From: an uncultured Sutterella sp. | Lineage (GTDB): Bacteria > Pseudomonadota > Gammaproteobacteria > Burkholderiales > Burkholderiaceae_F | Direction: 5' to 3' | DNA: 64,000 nt | Assembly (NCBI GenBank): GCA_937906995.1 | Contig: CALESB010000058.1 | Coordinates: forward strand, 1-64,000 | Shown: piece after piece, positions 17,089 through 24,267 of the stretch | How the letters are laid out: every line of letters starts with the position of its first letter | How positions within the stretch are numbered: position 1 is the stretch's first letter | Notes under the pieces: generated by a model | The model's database searches: none | What the model was told of the DNA's origin: nothing | What the model saw: the letters and a program-made list of their open reading frames with translations, nothing else | Translations under genes and position numbers: made by a program

Positions 17089-17406
17089 ATGATTCATGAG
17101 TTAGATAAGACCCAAATTGAACAAACCATCCAAAAACAGCCAATGTGCATTATTACGTTTGGTGCACCTTGGTGTATTGATTGCCGTCGAGCAGAGCCTT
17201 TTTACAAGCGTTTTTCAGAAGAATTCACTGATGTTTATTTCACACACATTGATGTCGGTGAACGAGGCGGTAATTGGCACGAAGAGTTTAAGTTGGCCCA
17301 TATCCCAACAATGATTTTCTACAAAAATGGTGTTGAAGTTGATCGTATTGTAGAAGTGCAAACACCCGGGGAATTAAAGGCTTTTATTGAACGTTGCAAA
17401 GCTTAA
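17089..17406 (+). CDS. thioredoxin-family protein
   Basis: 105 residues, thioredoxin size. The active site is GAPWCIDCRRAEP, a Cys-Ile-Asp-Cys in place of the classical CGPC, so redox potential and partners should differ from housekeeping thioredoxin. The cis-proline loop AHIPTMIFYKNG is present, as is the C-terminal helix. There is no signal peptide, so it is cytoplasmic. A strong SD (AGGAG) precedes the ATG. It stands alone upstream of tRNA-Ser. The likely role is reduction of a specific disulphide; the target is unknown. Confidence 0.85.
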   Translation: MIHELDKTQIEQTIQKQPMCIITFGAPWCIDCRRAEPFYKRFSEEFTDVYFTHIDVGERGGNWHEEFKLAHIPTMIFYKNGVEVDRIVEVQTPGELKAFIERCKA

Positions 17407-17539
17407 ACAAAATTCCTTTAATATCACTATGTTAGAAAATATACGGGCTGTTTTAAGAAATAAAATCAAAAAAACACTAAAAAAAACTTGATATTTATAA
17501 AATCGCCCGTATAATTTCATTTCTGTTCCGACACACCTT

Positions 17540-17629
17540 GGAAGGGTGGCAGAGTGGTTGAATGTACCGCCCTGGAAAGGCGGCATACGGTTATCCGTAT
17601 CGAGGGTTCGAATCCCTCCCCTTCCGCCA
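17540..17629 (+). tRNA. tRNA-Ser (anticodon GGA)
   Basis: 90 nt with acceptor stem GGAAGGG/CCCTTCC, anticodon loop CTGGAAA giving anticodon GGA (reads UCC/UCU), a long class-II variable arm (TACGG/CCGTA), T-loop GGTTCGAATCC, and genomically encoded CCA at 17627-17629. Confidence 0.97.
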
Positions 17630-17636
17630 GAATTCT

Positions 17637-17668
17637 GAAAAAAGGCTTTCATGTTTGAAAGCCTTTTT
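17637..17668. terminator. bidirectional terminator after tRNA-Ser
   Basis: 14-bp perfect stem (17637-17650 with 17655-17668), TGTT loop, with A-runs and T-runs on both flanks. It also lies downstream of the minus-strand 6S-like RNA. Confidence 0.85.
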
Positions 17669-17709
17669 TGCATCTAGCTTCTTTTATCTACCAGAGCTAA
17701 AATTAAATT

Positions 17710-17875
17710 AACTCCCACAAGGTTTGGCACTAAGATTCTGTCTCAACACATTTGAAACTTAGGTTACTGGACTTGCGGCCGGTAGCGGAAGGTTTATTAG
17801 ACTTACCTACACCCGTCACAGAGGTGACCGCTCTTGAATCCCTAGGCTCAGGACGTCATGCCAAACCTTGGAGTT
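17710..17875 (-). ncRNA. ssrS: probable 6S RNA
   Basis: No protein is encoded between tRNA-Ser and rubrerythrin, but the minus strand folds like 6S RNA. A long closing stem pairs AACTCC and AAGGTTTGGCA at the 5' end with TGCCAAACCTT and GGAGTT at the 3' end. It is followed by CCTGAGCC, the sequence found at the same place in E. coli 6S RNA. An apical hairpin GTCAC-CTCT-GTGAC follows. The opposite strand of the central bubble carries a short hairpin GTTTC...GAGAC, a known 6S feature. The length of about 166 nt is in the family range. 6S RNA mimics an open promoter and holds sigma-70 RNA polymerase in stationary phase. Ends are estimated from the closing stem. Confidence 0.68.
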
Positions 17876-17967
17876 CCCTTTTATCTTTTCTTTCAATTAC
17901 TACACACTTTCCAACGTACTGTTGAATTCTTAGCGATTTCAAGTACTACCTTCAAATAGGAAGGATT

Positions 17968-17998
17968 CAAAAAAAAGGCCACAAAACAAATTGCGACC
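17968..17998 (-). terminator. terminator after rubrerythrin gene
   Basis: On the minus strand GGTCGCAA pairs with TTGTGGCC (8 bp, two wobbles; 17991-17998 with 17977-17984), followed by a run of at least eight T. Confidence 0.75.
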
Positions 17999-18019
17999 CT
18001 TTTCTTTCAATGCGAAGCT

Positions 18020-18559
18020 TTAGTAATTTTGAGCTAACACTTCAAAATGTGCTTGAGGGTGAGCACAAACAGGACATACTTGTGGAGCTTGCTTACCAAA
18101 GTGGATATGACCACAATTGTTGCACTTCCACATTACATCGCCATCACGCGTGAAGACCATACCACCCTTTACTCGTTCCAACAACTTCAAATAACGGGCC
18201 TCATGTTCTTTCTCGACTGCCCCAACACCTTCAAACAATAAGGCAATGTCTTCAAAACCTTCTTCGCGAGCTTCTCTAGCCATGCGTTGATACATGTCAG
18301 TCCACTCAAAGTTTTCACCGCAAGCTGCATCTTGCAAGTTGACTTCTGTCGTTGGCACTGCGCCACCGTGAAGAAGCTTGAACCACAACTTGGCATGTTC
18401 CTCTTCATTCTTAGCCGTTTCGGCAAAAATATTAGAAATTTGAACGTAGCCGTCTTTTTTAGCTTGACTTGCGTAGTACGTATATTTATTGCGAGCTTGA
18501 GATTCACCAGCAAAAGCTTCCATCAAGTTCTTTTCAGTCTTTGTACCTTTAAGGTCCAT
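18020..18559 (-). CDS. rbr: rubrerythrin
   Basis: 179 residues. The N-terminal four-helix bundle carries the diiron ligands (AFAGESQARNKYTYYA, TAKNEEEHAKLW, VEKEHEARY). The C-terminal rubredoxin domain has two Cys-x-x-Cys knuckles (KCNNCGHIH and VCPVCAHPQ) that bind one iron. The protein reduces hydrogen peroxide in the cytoplasm of anaerobes and microaerophiles with electrons from rubredoxin-type donors. Its presence fits an anaerobic or microaerophilic organism. GGAG precedes the ATG. It is monocistronic with its own terminator. Confidence 0.95.
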   Translation of the reverse strand: MDLKGTKTEKNLMEAFAGESQARNKYTYYASQAKKDGYVQISNIFAETAKNEEEHAKLWFKLLHGGAVPTTEVNLQDAACGENFEWTDMYQRMAREAREEGFEDIALLFEGVGAVEKEHEARYLKLLERVKGGMVFTRDGDVMWKCNNCGHIHFGKQAPQVCPVCAHPQAHFEVLAQNY

Positions 18560-18743
18560 TTCGTTCTCCTTCCGAAATAAAAGATCTATAAATAATGGTA
18601 GTCTTTTCTTTTTGGAATGTGTGACAGAAATTATCTCTTTTTAAATGAATATTGATATTTCTCAGAGTAGAAAACTAGAGTTTCCAATGGAAGCGTAGAG
18701 AGCCAAAAGAGCAAAAGAAGAAATGCGAAGCCCATAAAGGAAA

Positions 18744-18770
18744 TCCCAAAAGCCTTTAGGGCTTTTGGGA
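18744..18770 (-). terminator. hairpin after tRNA-Arg
   Basis: 11-bp stem TCCCAAAAGCC/GGCTTTTGGGA (18744-18754 with 18760-18770) directly downstream of the minus-strand tRNA, followed by TTTCCTTT, an imperfect U-tract. Confidence 0.7.
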
Positions 18771-18775
18771 TTGTC

Positions 18776-18852
18776 TGGCGCGCCGGGTAGGATTCGAACC
18801 CGCGACCCCCTGGTTCGTAGCCAGGTACTCTATCCAACTGAGCTACCGGCGC
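18776..18852 (-). tRNA. tRNA-Arg (anticodon ACG)
   Basis: 77 nt with acceptor GCGCCGG/CCGGCGC, D-arm AGCTCAGTTGGATAGAGT, anticodon stem CCTGG/CCAGG with loop CTACGAA (anticodon ACG, normally edited to ICG to read CGU/CGC/CGA), T-arm GGGTTCGAATCC, and encoded CCA. Confidence 0.97.
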
Positions 18853-19176
18853 GTCGTGGATCAGTATTATACATGGATTTACAAACATGTCAAATAAGTA
18901 TATTTACCAATTCTATAAGAAAAAGTCCTTATCAATCAATTAGATAGATAAATAACAATGACTTTCGATAAATAGTTCAACAAAAACAATAACTTACGAG
19001 GTTAAAGACTTTTAATTCATTAAATTTTGTCTAAAAACAAAAAATCGTTGTATTCGGCTCCAAAAGATAAAACTTTAACCTATGATGAGAACGAAGAGTG
19101 AAATTACACTCCATTACCGATGTTGATCCCTATTGACATCGGACGCATAACTTAACAAATTTAAAGAGGAGCTGTT
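18853..19176 (+). promoter_or_regulatory. upstream region of asparaginase gene
   Basis: 324 AT-rich bases without a gene. Two symmetric elements stand out: TTTTGT-6-ACAAAA (19025-19042) and, in the presumed mRNA leader, a hairpin CCGATGT/ACATCGG (19117-19123 with 19136-19142). E. coli ansB is controlled by CRP and FNR, but no convincing copy of either consensus is visible here. Confidence 0.35.
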
Positions 19177-20220
19177 ATGCAAATCAAACGTACTTTATTG
19201 GCCACTGCTTTGTTGGCTGCTAGCGCCACCGCAATGGCATTGCCTAACGTTGAAGTGTTGGCTACAGGTGGCACAATTGCTGGTGCTGGTCAATCTGCTA
19301 CGGGTACGGCTTACACTGCCGGTAAGGTTTCTGTTAACCACTTAGTCGCTGCTGTTCCGCAATTAGCAGAAGTAGCTAACGTCATTCCGAAGCAAGTTGT
19401 TCAAATCGGTTCTCAAGATATGACCGATGATGTTTGGTTGAAACTTGTCAAGACCATTAATGAAGACTGCAACAAGGTTGATGGCTTTGTGGTTACGCAC
19501 GGTACTGACACGATGGAAGAAACGGCTTACTTTGTGCACTTAACTGCTAAGTGCAACAAGCCGATCGTTTTCGTCGGCGCAATGCTCCCCTCTACAGGTT
19601 TATCTGCTGACGGTCCGAAGAACCTTTACAACGCAGTTGTTGTTGCCGCTAGCAAGGAAGCTGCAGGTCGTGGCGCCATGGTTGCCATGGATGACAAGAT
19701 CATTGGCGCTCGTGACGTTATCAAGACGAATACGACCGCTGTAGAAACGTTCCAAGGTGCCAACTTTGGCACGATGGGTCATATTTTCAACTCCAAGGTT
19801 CATTTTGCAAATACACCTGCAACTCCGCATACCACGAAGACACCATTTGACGTTTCTAAGTTAAATGAATTGCCGAAGGTTGGTATTGTTTATAACTACT
19901 CCAACGTTCCTGCTGAACCGCTCCAAGCTTTGTTGAAAGCTGGTTATAAGGGTGTTGTAACGGCTGGTGTTGGTAACGGTAACCTCCATAAGAACCTTTT
20001 CCCGATCCTCGAAAAGGCTGCTAAGGATGGCGTTGCTGTTGTTCGTTCTAGCCGTGTTCCTACGGGTTCTACCACGAAGGCTGCTGAAATCGATGACGCC
20101 AAGTACGGTTTCGTTGCTGCCCAATACTTGAACCCGCAAAAGGCTCGCGTGCTCTTGCAATTAGCATTGACGAAGACCAGCGATCCTAAGAAGATTCAAG
20201 AATACTTCGATAAGTACTAA
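19177..20220 (+). CDS. ansB: periplasmic L-asparaginase II
   Basis: 347 residues. A Sec signal peptide (LLATALLAASATAMA) is followed by the mature enzyme. Both catalytic threonine motifs are present: LATGGTIAGAG and VTHGTDTMEETAYF (Thr-Asp-Lys triad region), together with the substrate-loop segment FVGAMLPSTGLSADG. The enzyme hydrolyses L-asparagine, and more weakly glutamine, to the acid and ammonia in the periplasm. Codon choice is narrow (many AAG, GCT, GTT), as in highly expressed genes. The start follows AAAGAGGAG. It is monocistronic with a terminator. It fits nitrogen and carbon supply from amino acids. Confidence 0.95.
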   Translation: MQIKRTLLATALLAASATAMALPNVEVLATGGTIAGAGQSATGTAYTAGKVSVNHLVAAVPQLAEVANVIPKQVVQIGSQDMTDDVWLKLVKTINEDCNKVDGFVVTHGTDTMEETAYFVHLTAKCNKPIVFVGAMLPSTGLSADGPKNLYNAVVVAASKEAAGRGAMVAMDDKIIGARDVIKTNTTAVETFQGANFGTMGHIFNSKVHFANTPATPHTTKTPFDVSKLNELPKVGIVYNYSNVPAEPLQALLKAGYKGVVTAGVGNGNLHKNLFPILEKAAKDGVAVVRSSRVPTGSTTKAAEIDDAKYGFVAAQYLNPQKARVLLQLALTKTSDPKKIQEYFDKY

Positions 20221-20241
20221 TCTACTAATTGATTAGGTTAG

Positions 20242-20274
20242 TCCCCGGCTTTGTAAAAGAAGTCGGGGATTTTT
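20242..20274 (+). terminator. terminator after ansB
   Basis: 9-bp stem TCCCCGGCT/AGTCGGGGA with one wobble (20242-20250 with 20261-20269) followed by TTTTT. It ends 17 bases before the gluQ start. Confidence 0.85.
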
Positions 20275-20290
20275 CATTAAAATATCTTGA

Positions 20291-21154
20291 ATGAACACAC
20301 ATCAGTATATTGGGCGTTTTGCCCCATCCCCTACAGGTCATCTACATCTTGGAAGCCTCGCAGCTGCGATAGCGAGCTATTTAGACGCTCGAGCCCATAA
20401 AGGTCTTTGGCTCATTCGTATTGAAGATGTCGACCAAACTCGTTGTAAACAAGCTTGGACAGACTCGATACTAGAGACATTAAAAAAATTAGAGATGCAT
20501 AGTGATCGCGATATCATTTTCCAAAGCCAAAGAACTGCGCGATATGATGAAGTTTTCCAAAAGCTGAAAAATAATGGGCATGTTTTTGGTTGTTCTTGCT
20601 CGAGATCTGAAGTCCAAAAAATCAATCATCATTTAGGCAAACCATCATCACATTATCCTGGAACATGTCGCAATGGAACGAATCTGCCTATTCGAGCATG
20701 GCGTTTTCTAACAAATCCATCCCCTATTACATTTACCGACCGCTGGATGGGCACTTTTACACAAAATATTGAAAATGAGGTGGGAGATTTTATTATTAAA
20801 CGCGCGGATGGGCTTTTCGCATATCAGTTAGCCGTTATTGTGGATGATCATGACCAAGGCGTCACTCATATTGTGAGAGGGGCCGATTTAATTGATAACA
20901 CTGCCAGACAAATTGCTATACATAAGGCTCTGAGTTATACCATTCCCACCTATATGCATATTCCTTTGGTTCTGAATGAACGCCATGAAAAATTAAGTAA
21001 ACAAGGTGGAGCTACTCCTTTATCAGACGACCTCTTAGCTCAGTGCGAATGGGTCTGGTCATTCTTTGGTTTCCCCAAAATTGGCGCACACTCTTTAACG
21101 GCTTTCTATCAAGTTGCAACAGAGCTTTGGAAAGAGCGCTTTAAAATAAATTAA
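20291..21154 (+). CDS. gluQ: glutamyl-Q tRNA(Asp) synthetase
   Basis: 287 residues, the size of the truncated GluRS paralogue that attaches glutamate to queuosine at position 34 of tRNA-Asp. It has the HIGH-like motif FAPSPTGHLHLGSL, the zinc site formed by CSCS and the later YPGTC, and a KMSKS-like KLSKQ. The anticodon-binding half of GluRS is missing, as is typical of this family. The start is ATG at 20291, with the GRFAPSPTG motif nine residues in, and no clear SD. It lies close behind the ansB terminator. Confidence 0.95.
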   Translation: MNTHQYIGRFAPSPTGHLHLGSLAAAIASYLDARAHKGLWLIRIEDVDQTRCKQAWTDSILETLKKLEMHSDRDIIFQSQRTARYDEVFQKLKNNGHVFGCSCSRSEVQKINHHLGKPSSHYPGTCRNGTNLPIRAWRFLTNPSPITFTDRWMGTFTQNIENEVGDFIIKRADGLFAYQLAVIVDDHDQGVTHIVRGADLIDNTARQIAIHKALSYTIPTYMHIPLVLNERHEKLSKQGGATPLSDDLLAQCEWVWSFFGFPKIGAHSLTAFYQVATELWKERFKIN

Positions 21155-21182
21155 TTACTTTTTCACAATTAATTTCGCGTTA

Positions 21183-21259
21183 CTCCTAAGAGCAACTTCC
21201 CCAATAGGCAAGCCACCATTGATGGGCAATAATATTCCCATTGTCTCTACTCTTAGGAG
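21183..21259 (+). promoter_or_regulatory. long-range stem hiding the abgA ribosome binding site
   Basis: CTCCTAAGAG (21183-21192) is perfectly complementary to CTCTTAGGAG (21250-21259), which contains the AGGAG ribosome binding site of the following gene. Between the arms lies another hairpin (ATGGG...CCCAT). In mRNA the outer pairing would sequester the Shine-Dalgarno sequence, as in translational riboswitches or thermosensors. The ligand or signal, if any, is unknown. Confidence 0.5.
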
Positions 21260-21264
21260 AAGTT

Positions 21265-22545
21265 ATGCTTACACCCTATATCAAAGAAGCTGTTGAATAC
21301 CGTCGAGCTATTCATCGTCGTCCCGAAGAAGGATGGACAGAATTTGAAACGATGTGGTTGGTATGTAGCCACCTTAAGAAATGGGGTATTCCCTATATTT
21401 GTGGTACAAAAGCTGTTAATCCAGATTTTGTAATGGGAAGAAATGAGGTTCTCGTAAAAGATGCAATTGCCCGAGCTATTGCTCACGGCGTTCCCCAATC
21501 TTTTATCGATGAAACGGAGGGCTACACGGGATGTTTTGCCATTATTGATACTGGACGGGCCGGTCCTGTCACATGCTTTAGATTTGACATGGATGCCCTT
21601 CCTGTTCGTGAGTCCCAGGACCCCAACCATGCCCCTGCTCGCTTAGGATTTGCAAGTGAAATTCCTGGCTTTATGCATGCCTGTGGACATGATGCCCACA
21701 CAGCTTGTGGGTTGGCTTTAGCTCACTGGCTAGTTGATCACAAAGAACAATTGTCAGGCAAATTTAAACTACTCTTTCAACCTGCCGAAGAAGGTGTTAG
21801 AGGCGGCCGCCCGATGGCTGAGTCTGGGCAACTGGACGATGTAAATTGGTATGTTGCCGGTCATGTCGGTGGCGCATGCCATAGCAATGAAGTTCAAGTC
21901 GTCACAGGGGGATTCATGGCCTCCTCAAAGTTTGACATCTATTTTAAAGGCCTTGAAGCCCACGCTGGAAGTCATCCTCACGCAGGACACAGCGCACTTT
22001 CTGCTGCCGCTTGTGCCACTATGATGATTAATGGGATTCCTCGTCATGGGGAGGGCGACTCTCGAATTTCAGTCGGTAAGCTCATAGCTGGCTCTGGTCG
22101 TAATATTGTCGCTGCTGATGCTATGATGCAAATGGAAGTTCGTGGCGTTACACACGAAGTCAATGAATTTCTTGCCCAAAATGTTCAGCATATTATTGAA
22201 GGTGTTGAAAAAGCTTATCAAGTCAAAGCCCGTATTGAGCGCGTTGGCGAAGCCACCACTCTTGAACTATGTCCAGTCCTTTACGACAAATTAGAACAAA
22301 CTATGCATGAAGTTGATGGAATCACTGTTATTCCCCGTGGCCCCGGTTCTTCTGGATCTGAGGACTGCTCTTGGCAAATTCGTAAAATCGTTGAACATGG
22401 TGGACAAGCTGGATTCTTTATGTACGGCTGTGAGCATCAAGGCCATCATCGCCCTGACTTTGACATACAAGATGAAACCAACATGCCAGTTGCATTAAAA
22501 GTATTTATTAATTTCGCAAAGAAAGTAAATAAACCTGTCGCTTAA
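21265..22545 (+). CDS. abgA: AbgA-like M20 amidohydrolase (first copy)
   Basis: 426 residues from the ATG at 21265, chosen because TAGGAG precedes it; a TTG 24 bases upstream has no site. It resembles AbgA, the catalytic subunit family for p-aminobenzoyl-glutamate hydrolysis, along its whole length: RRPEEGWTEFET near the N-terminus, VTCFRFDMDALPV, GFMHACGHDAHTA (metal His), FQPAEEGVRGGR (catalytic Glu pair), the lid domain with AHAGSHPHAGHSAL, and the C-terminal SGSEDCSW and EHQGHHRPDFD with the last metal His. It probably cleaves an N-acyl or aminobenzoyl amino acid in the cytoplasm. E. coli needs AbgB as partner; none is here. A close paralogue follows. Confidence 0.88.
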   Translation: MLTPYIKEAVEYRRAIHRRPEEGWTEFETMWLVCSHLKKWGIPYICGTKAVNPDFVMGRNEVLVKDAIARAIAHGVPQSFIDETEGYTGCFAIIDTGRAGPVTCFRFDMDALPVRESQDPNHAPARLGFASEIPGFMHACGHDAHTACGLALAHWLVDHKEQLSGKFKLLFQPAEEGVRGGRPMAESGQLDDVNWYVAGHVGGACHSNEVQVVTGGFMASSKFDIYFKGLEAHAGSHPHAGHSALSAAACATMMINGIPRHGEGDSRISVGKLIAGSGRNIVAADAMMQMEVRGVTHEVNEFLAQNVQHIIEGVEKAYQVKARIERVGEATTLELCPVLYDKLEQTMHEVDGITVIPRGPGSSGSEDCSWQIRKIVEHGGQAGFFMYGCEHQGHHRPDFDIQDETNMPVALKVFINFAKKVNKPVA

Positions 22546-22564
22546 TCCTTCTATTCCCGCGTAT

Positions 22565-22594
22565 ACAAAAGGCACCCAAATGGGTGCCTTTTGT
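22565..22594. terminator. hairpin between the two abgA copies
   Basis: Perfect 14-bp inverted repeat (22565-22578 with 22581-22594) centred on GGCACCCA/TGGGTGCC, with TTTTGT on the 3' side. It suggests that the two copies have separate transcripts. Confidence 0.75.
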
Positions 22595-22681
22595 CAGTTA
22601 ACTGTTTAATCGACAACCCTAATTTCCAGTTCTATCGTCTAATCAGATAATAACTTTCATATTGATTTGAAAGGAATTCAA

Positions 22682-23956
22682 ATGTTAGATCAATACATCC
22701 AAGAAGCAATTGAAAATCGCCGCGCCATCCATCGTCGACCAGAAGAAGGTTGGACTGAATTTGAAACAATGTGGCGCGTTTGTCGGCAACTAAAACAATG
22801 GAATATTCCCTATCTTGTTGGAACTAAAGTTATTAATAAGGATTACGTGATGGGACGTAATCAAGACTTAGTCGATGATGCGATCAATAGAGCTCTCAAG
22901 CAAGGAGTTCCTCAATCCTTTATTGATGAAACAGAGGGTTATACCGGTGCCGTTGCTATCATTCATACCGGTCGAGCTGGTCCTGTTACGGCTTTTCGCT
23001 TTGATATGGATGCTCTACCTGTCAGAGAATCTAAAGAATGTTCTCATCTCCCAACCAAACTTGGCTTTGCCAGCGAGCGCCCTGGATTCATGCATGCTTG
23101 TGGTCATGATGCTCACACTGCTACAGGGCTCGCTGTTGCTCACTGGCTTGTTGACCATCAATCAGAACTTTGCGGAAAATTTAAATTACTCTTTCAACCT
23201 GCAGAAGAAGGTGTCAGAGGCGCCCGTCCTATGTCTGAGTCCGGCATTCTAGATGACGTTGATTGGTTTGTTGGAGGGCATGTAGGTGGTTCTTGTAAAA
23301 GTGGAGAAGTCTGTGTTATGGATGGAGGATTCCTAGCCTCTTCCAAATTTGACATTCATTTTACAGGCCTTGAGGCTCATGCAGGTAATGCTCCTCATAA
23401 AGGTCACAGTGCTTTAGTTGCTGCTGCCTGCGCAACCATGATGATTCAAGGCATTCCGCGTCATGGTGATGGCGCCTCTCGAATCTCTGTTGGCAAGCTA
23501 ATGGCTGGAGAAGGGCGCAATATTGTTGCTGCTAACGCAACAATGCAAATGGAAGTCAGAGGAGAAACTCAAGAAGTTAACGACTTCCTAGCCCAAAATG
23601 TCTACAACATTATTGAAGGTGTTGAAAAGGCATACCAAGTTAAAGCAGAGATTGAACGAGTTGGAGAGGCTTCTACTCTAGTTCCCTGCCCAAAGCTTTT
23701 TGATAAATTAGAAGAAGCTATGCGAGATGTTGAAGGTATAAAAGTCCTGCCACGAACCCATGCAGCTGCTGGTTCTGAAGATTGCTCTTGGCACATTCGT
23801 AAGGTTGCACAGCACGGAGGACAAGCTGGCTTTTTCATGTATGGCTGTGAACACAAAGGACACCACCGTCCAGACTTTGACATCCAAGATGAACAAAACC
23901 TTCCTGTTGCTTTAAAGGTCTTTATTAGCTTTGCAAAGAAGGTCAATGGTCTGTGA
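22682..23956 (+). CDS. abgA: AbgA-like M20 amidohydrolase (second copy)
   Basis: 424 residues from the ATG at 22682, preceded by AAGGA. It is colinear with the upstream copy and similar along its entire length, clearly the product of a tandem duplication. All key segments recur: FRFDMDALPVRES, PGFMHACGHDAHTA, FQPAEEGVRGARPMSESG, AHAGNAPHKGHSAL, AAGSEDCSWHIRK and GCEHKGHHRPDFD. Differences cluster at substrate-facing spots, for example GGRP versus GARP, AHAGSHPHAG versus AHAGNAPHKG, and RGPGSSGSED versus RTHAAAGSED, so the copies may prefer different acyl substrates. Its start codon lies in a small AU-rich hairpin (22665-22671 with 22677-22683). Confidence 0.88.
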   Translation: MLDQYIQEAIENRRAIHRRPEEGWTEFETMWRVCRQLKQWNIPYLVGTKVINKDYVMGRNQDLVDDAINRALKQGVPQSFIDETEGYTGAVAIIHTGRAGPVTAFRFDMDALPVRESKECSHLPTKLGFASERPGFMHACGHDAHTATGLAVAHWLVDHQSELCGKFKLLFQPAEEGVRGARPMSESGILDDVDWFVGGHVGGSCKSGEVCVMDGGFLASSKFDIHFTGLEAHAGNAPHKGHSALVAAACATMMIQGIPRHGDGASRISVGKLMAGEGRNIVAANATMQMEVRGETQEVNDFLAQNVYNIIEGVEKAYQVKAEIERVGEASTLVPCPKLFDKLEEAMRDVEGIKVLPRTHAAAGSEDCSWHIRKVAQHGGQAGFFMYGCEHKGHHRPDFDIQDEQNLPVALKVFISFAKKVNGL

Positions 23957-23989
23957 ACTTACATCTGAATTAATTCAGAGGCTTCATGA

Positions 23990-24205
23990 GATCTAACTGA
24001 ATCGCTAGTAAGGAGCTCTTTACCCATTCAAGAGCATTCCGGCCCACACTGCTTTTATCATCTTTGGCAAGGAACGGCCATTTGGCTAGATTCCTTGCCG
24101 CACACTCATATTGATCGTGCTCTTGCTCTTGAGCTCAGAACTCACATTACCACTCACGTTCTTTTAACGTTAATCCTTGATAACGATGAGCACAAAAACA
24201 ATTAA
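23990..24205 (+). pseudogene. possible remnant of an AraC-type regulator
   Basis: An open frame of 71 codons without any plausible start codon reads SLPIQEHSGPHCFYHLWQG, then TAIWLDSLPHTHIDRALALE, and ends NDEHKNN. The pattern of a Trp-Gly turn followed by His-x-His and an alternating hydrophobic strand resembles the N-terminal cupin of some AraC-family regulators. No helix-turn-helix follows; the MFS gene of the opposite strand ends 63 bases later. It may be a degraded fragment or chance. The rest of the 23957-24267 interval shows nothing I can name. Confidence 0.3.
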
Positions 24206-24267
24206 CTTTGCTTGATGAAGAGGCCATTAATCGGGAAATCGTTAATCTATGGAAAACGATTAGCTTC

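Noticed and set aside
17374..17673. Minus-strand frame of 99 codons over tRNA-Ser
   Set aside because: It is the antisense of the tRNA gene and its terminator; proteins with GGRGGIRTLDT-type sequence are well-known tRNA artefacts.
18631..18888. Minus-strand frame of 85 codons over tRNA-Arg
   Set aside because: It reads through the tRNA itself (VAQLDRVPGYEPGGRGFESYP type), a classical false gene.
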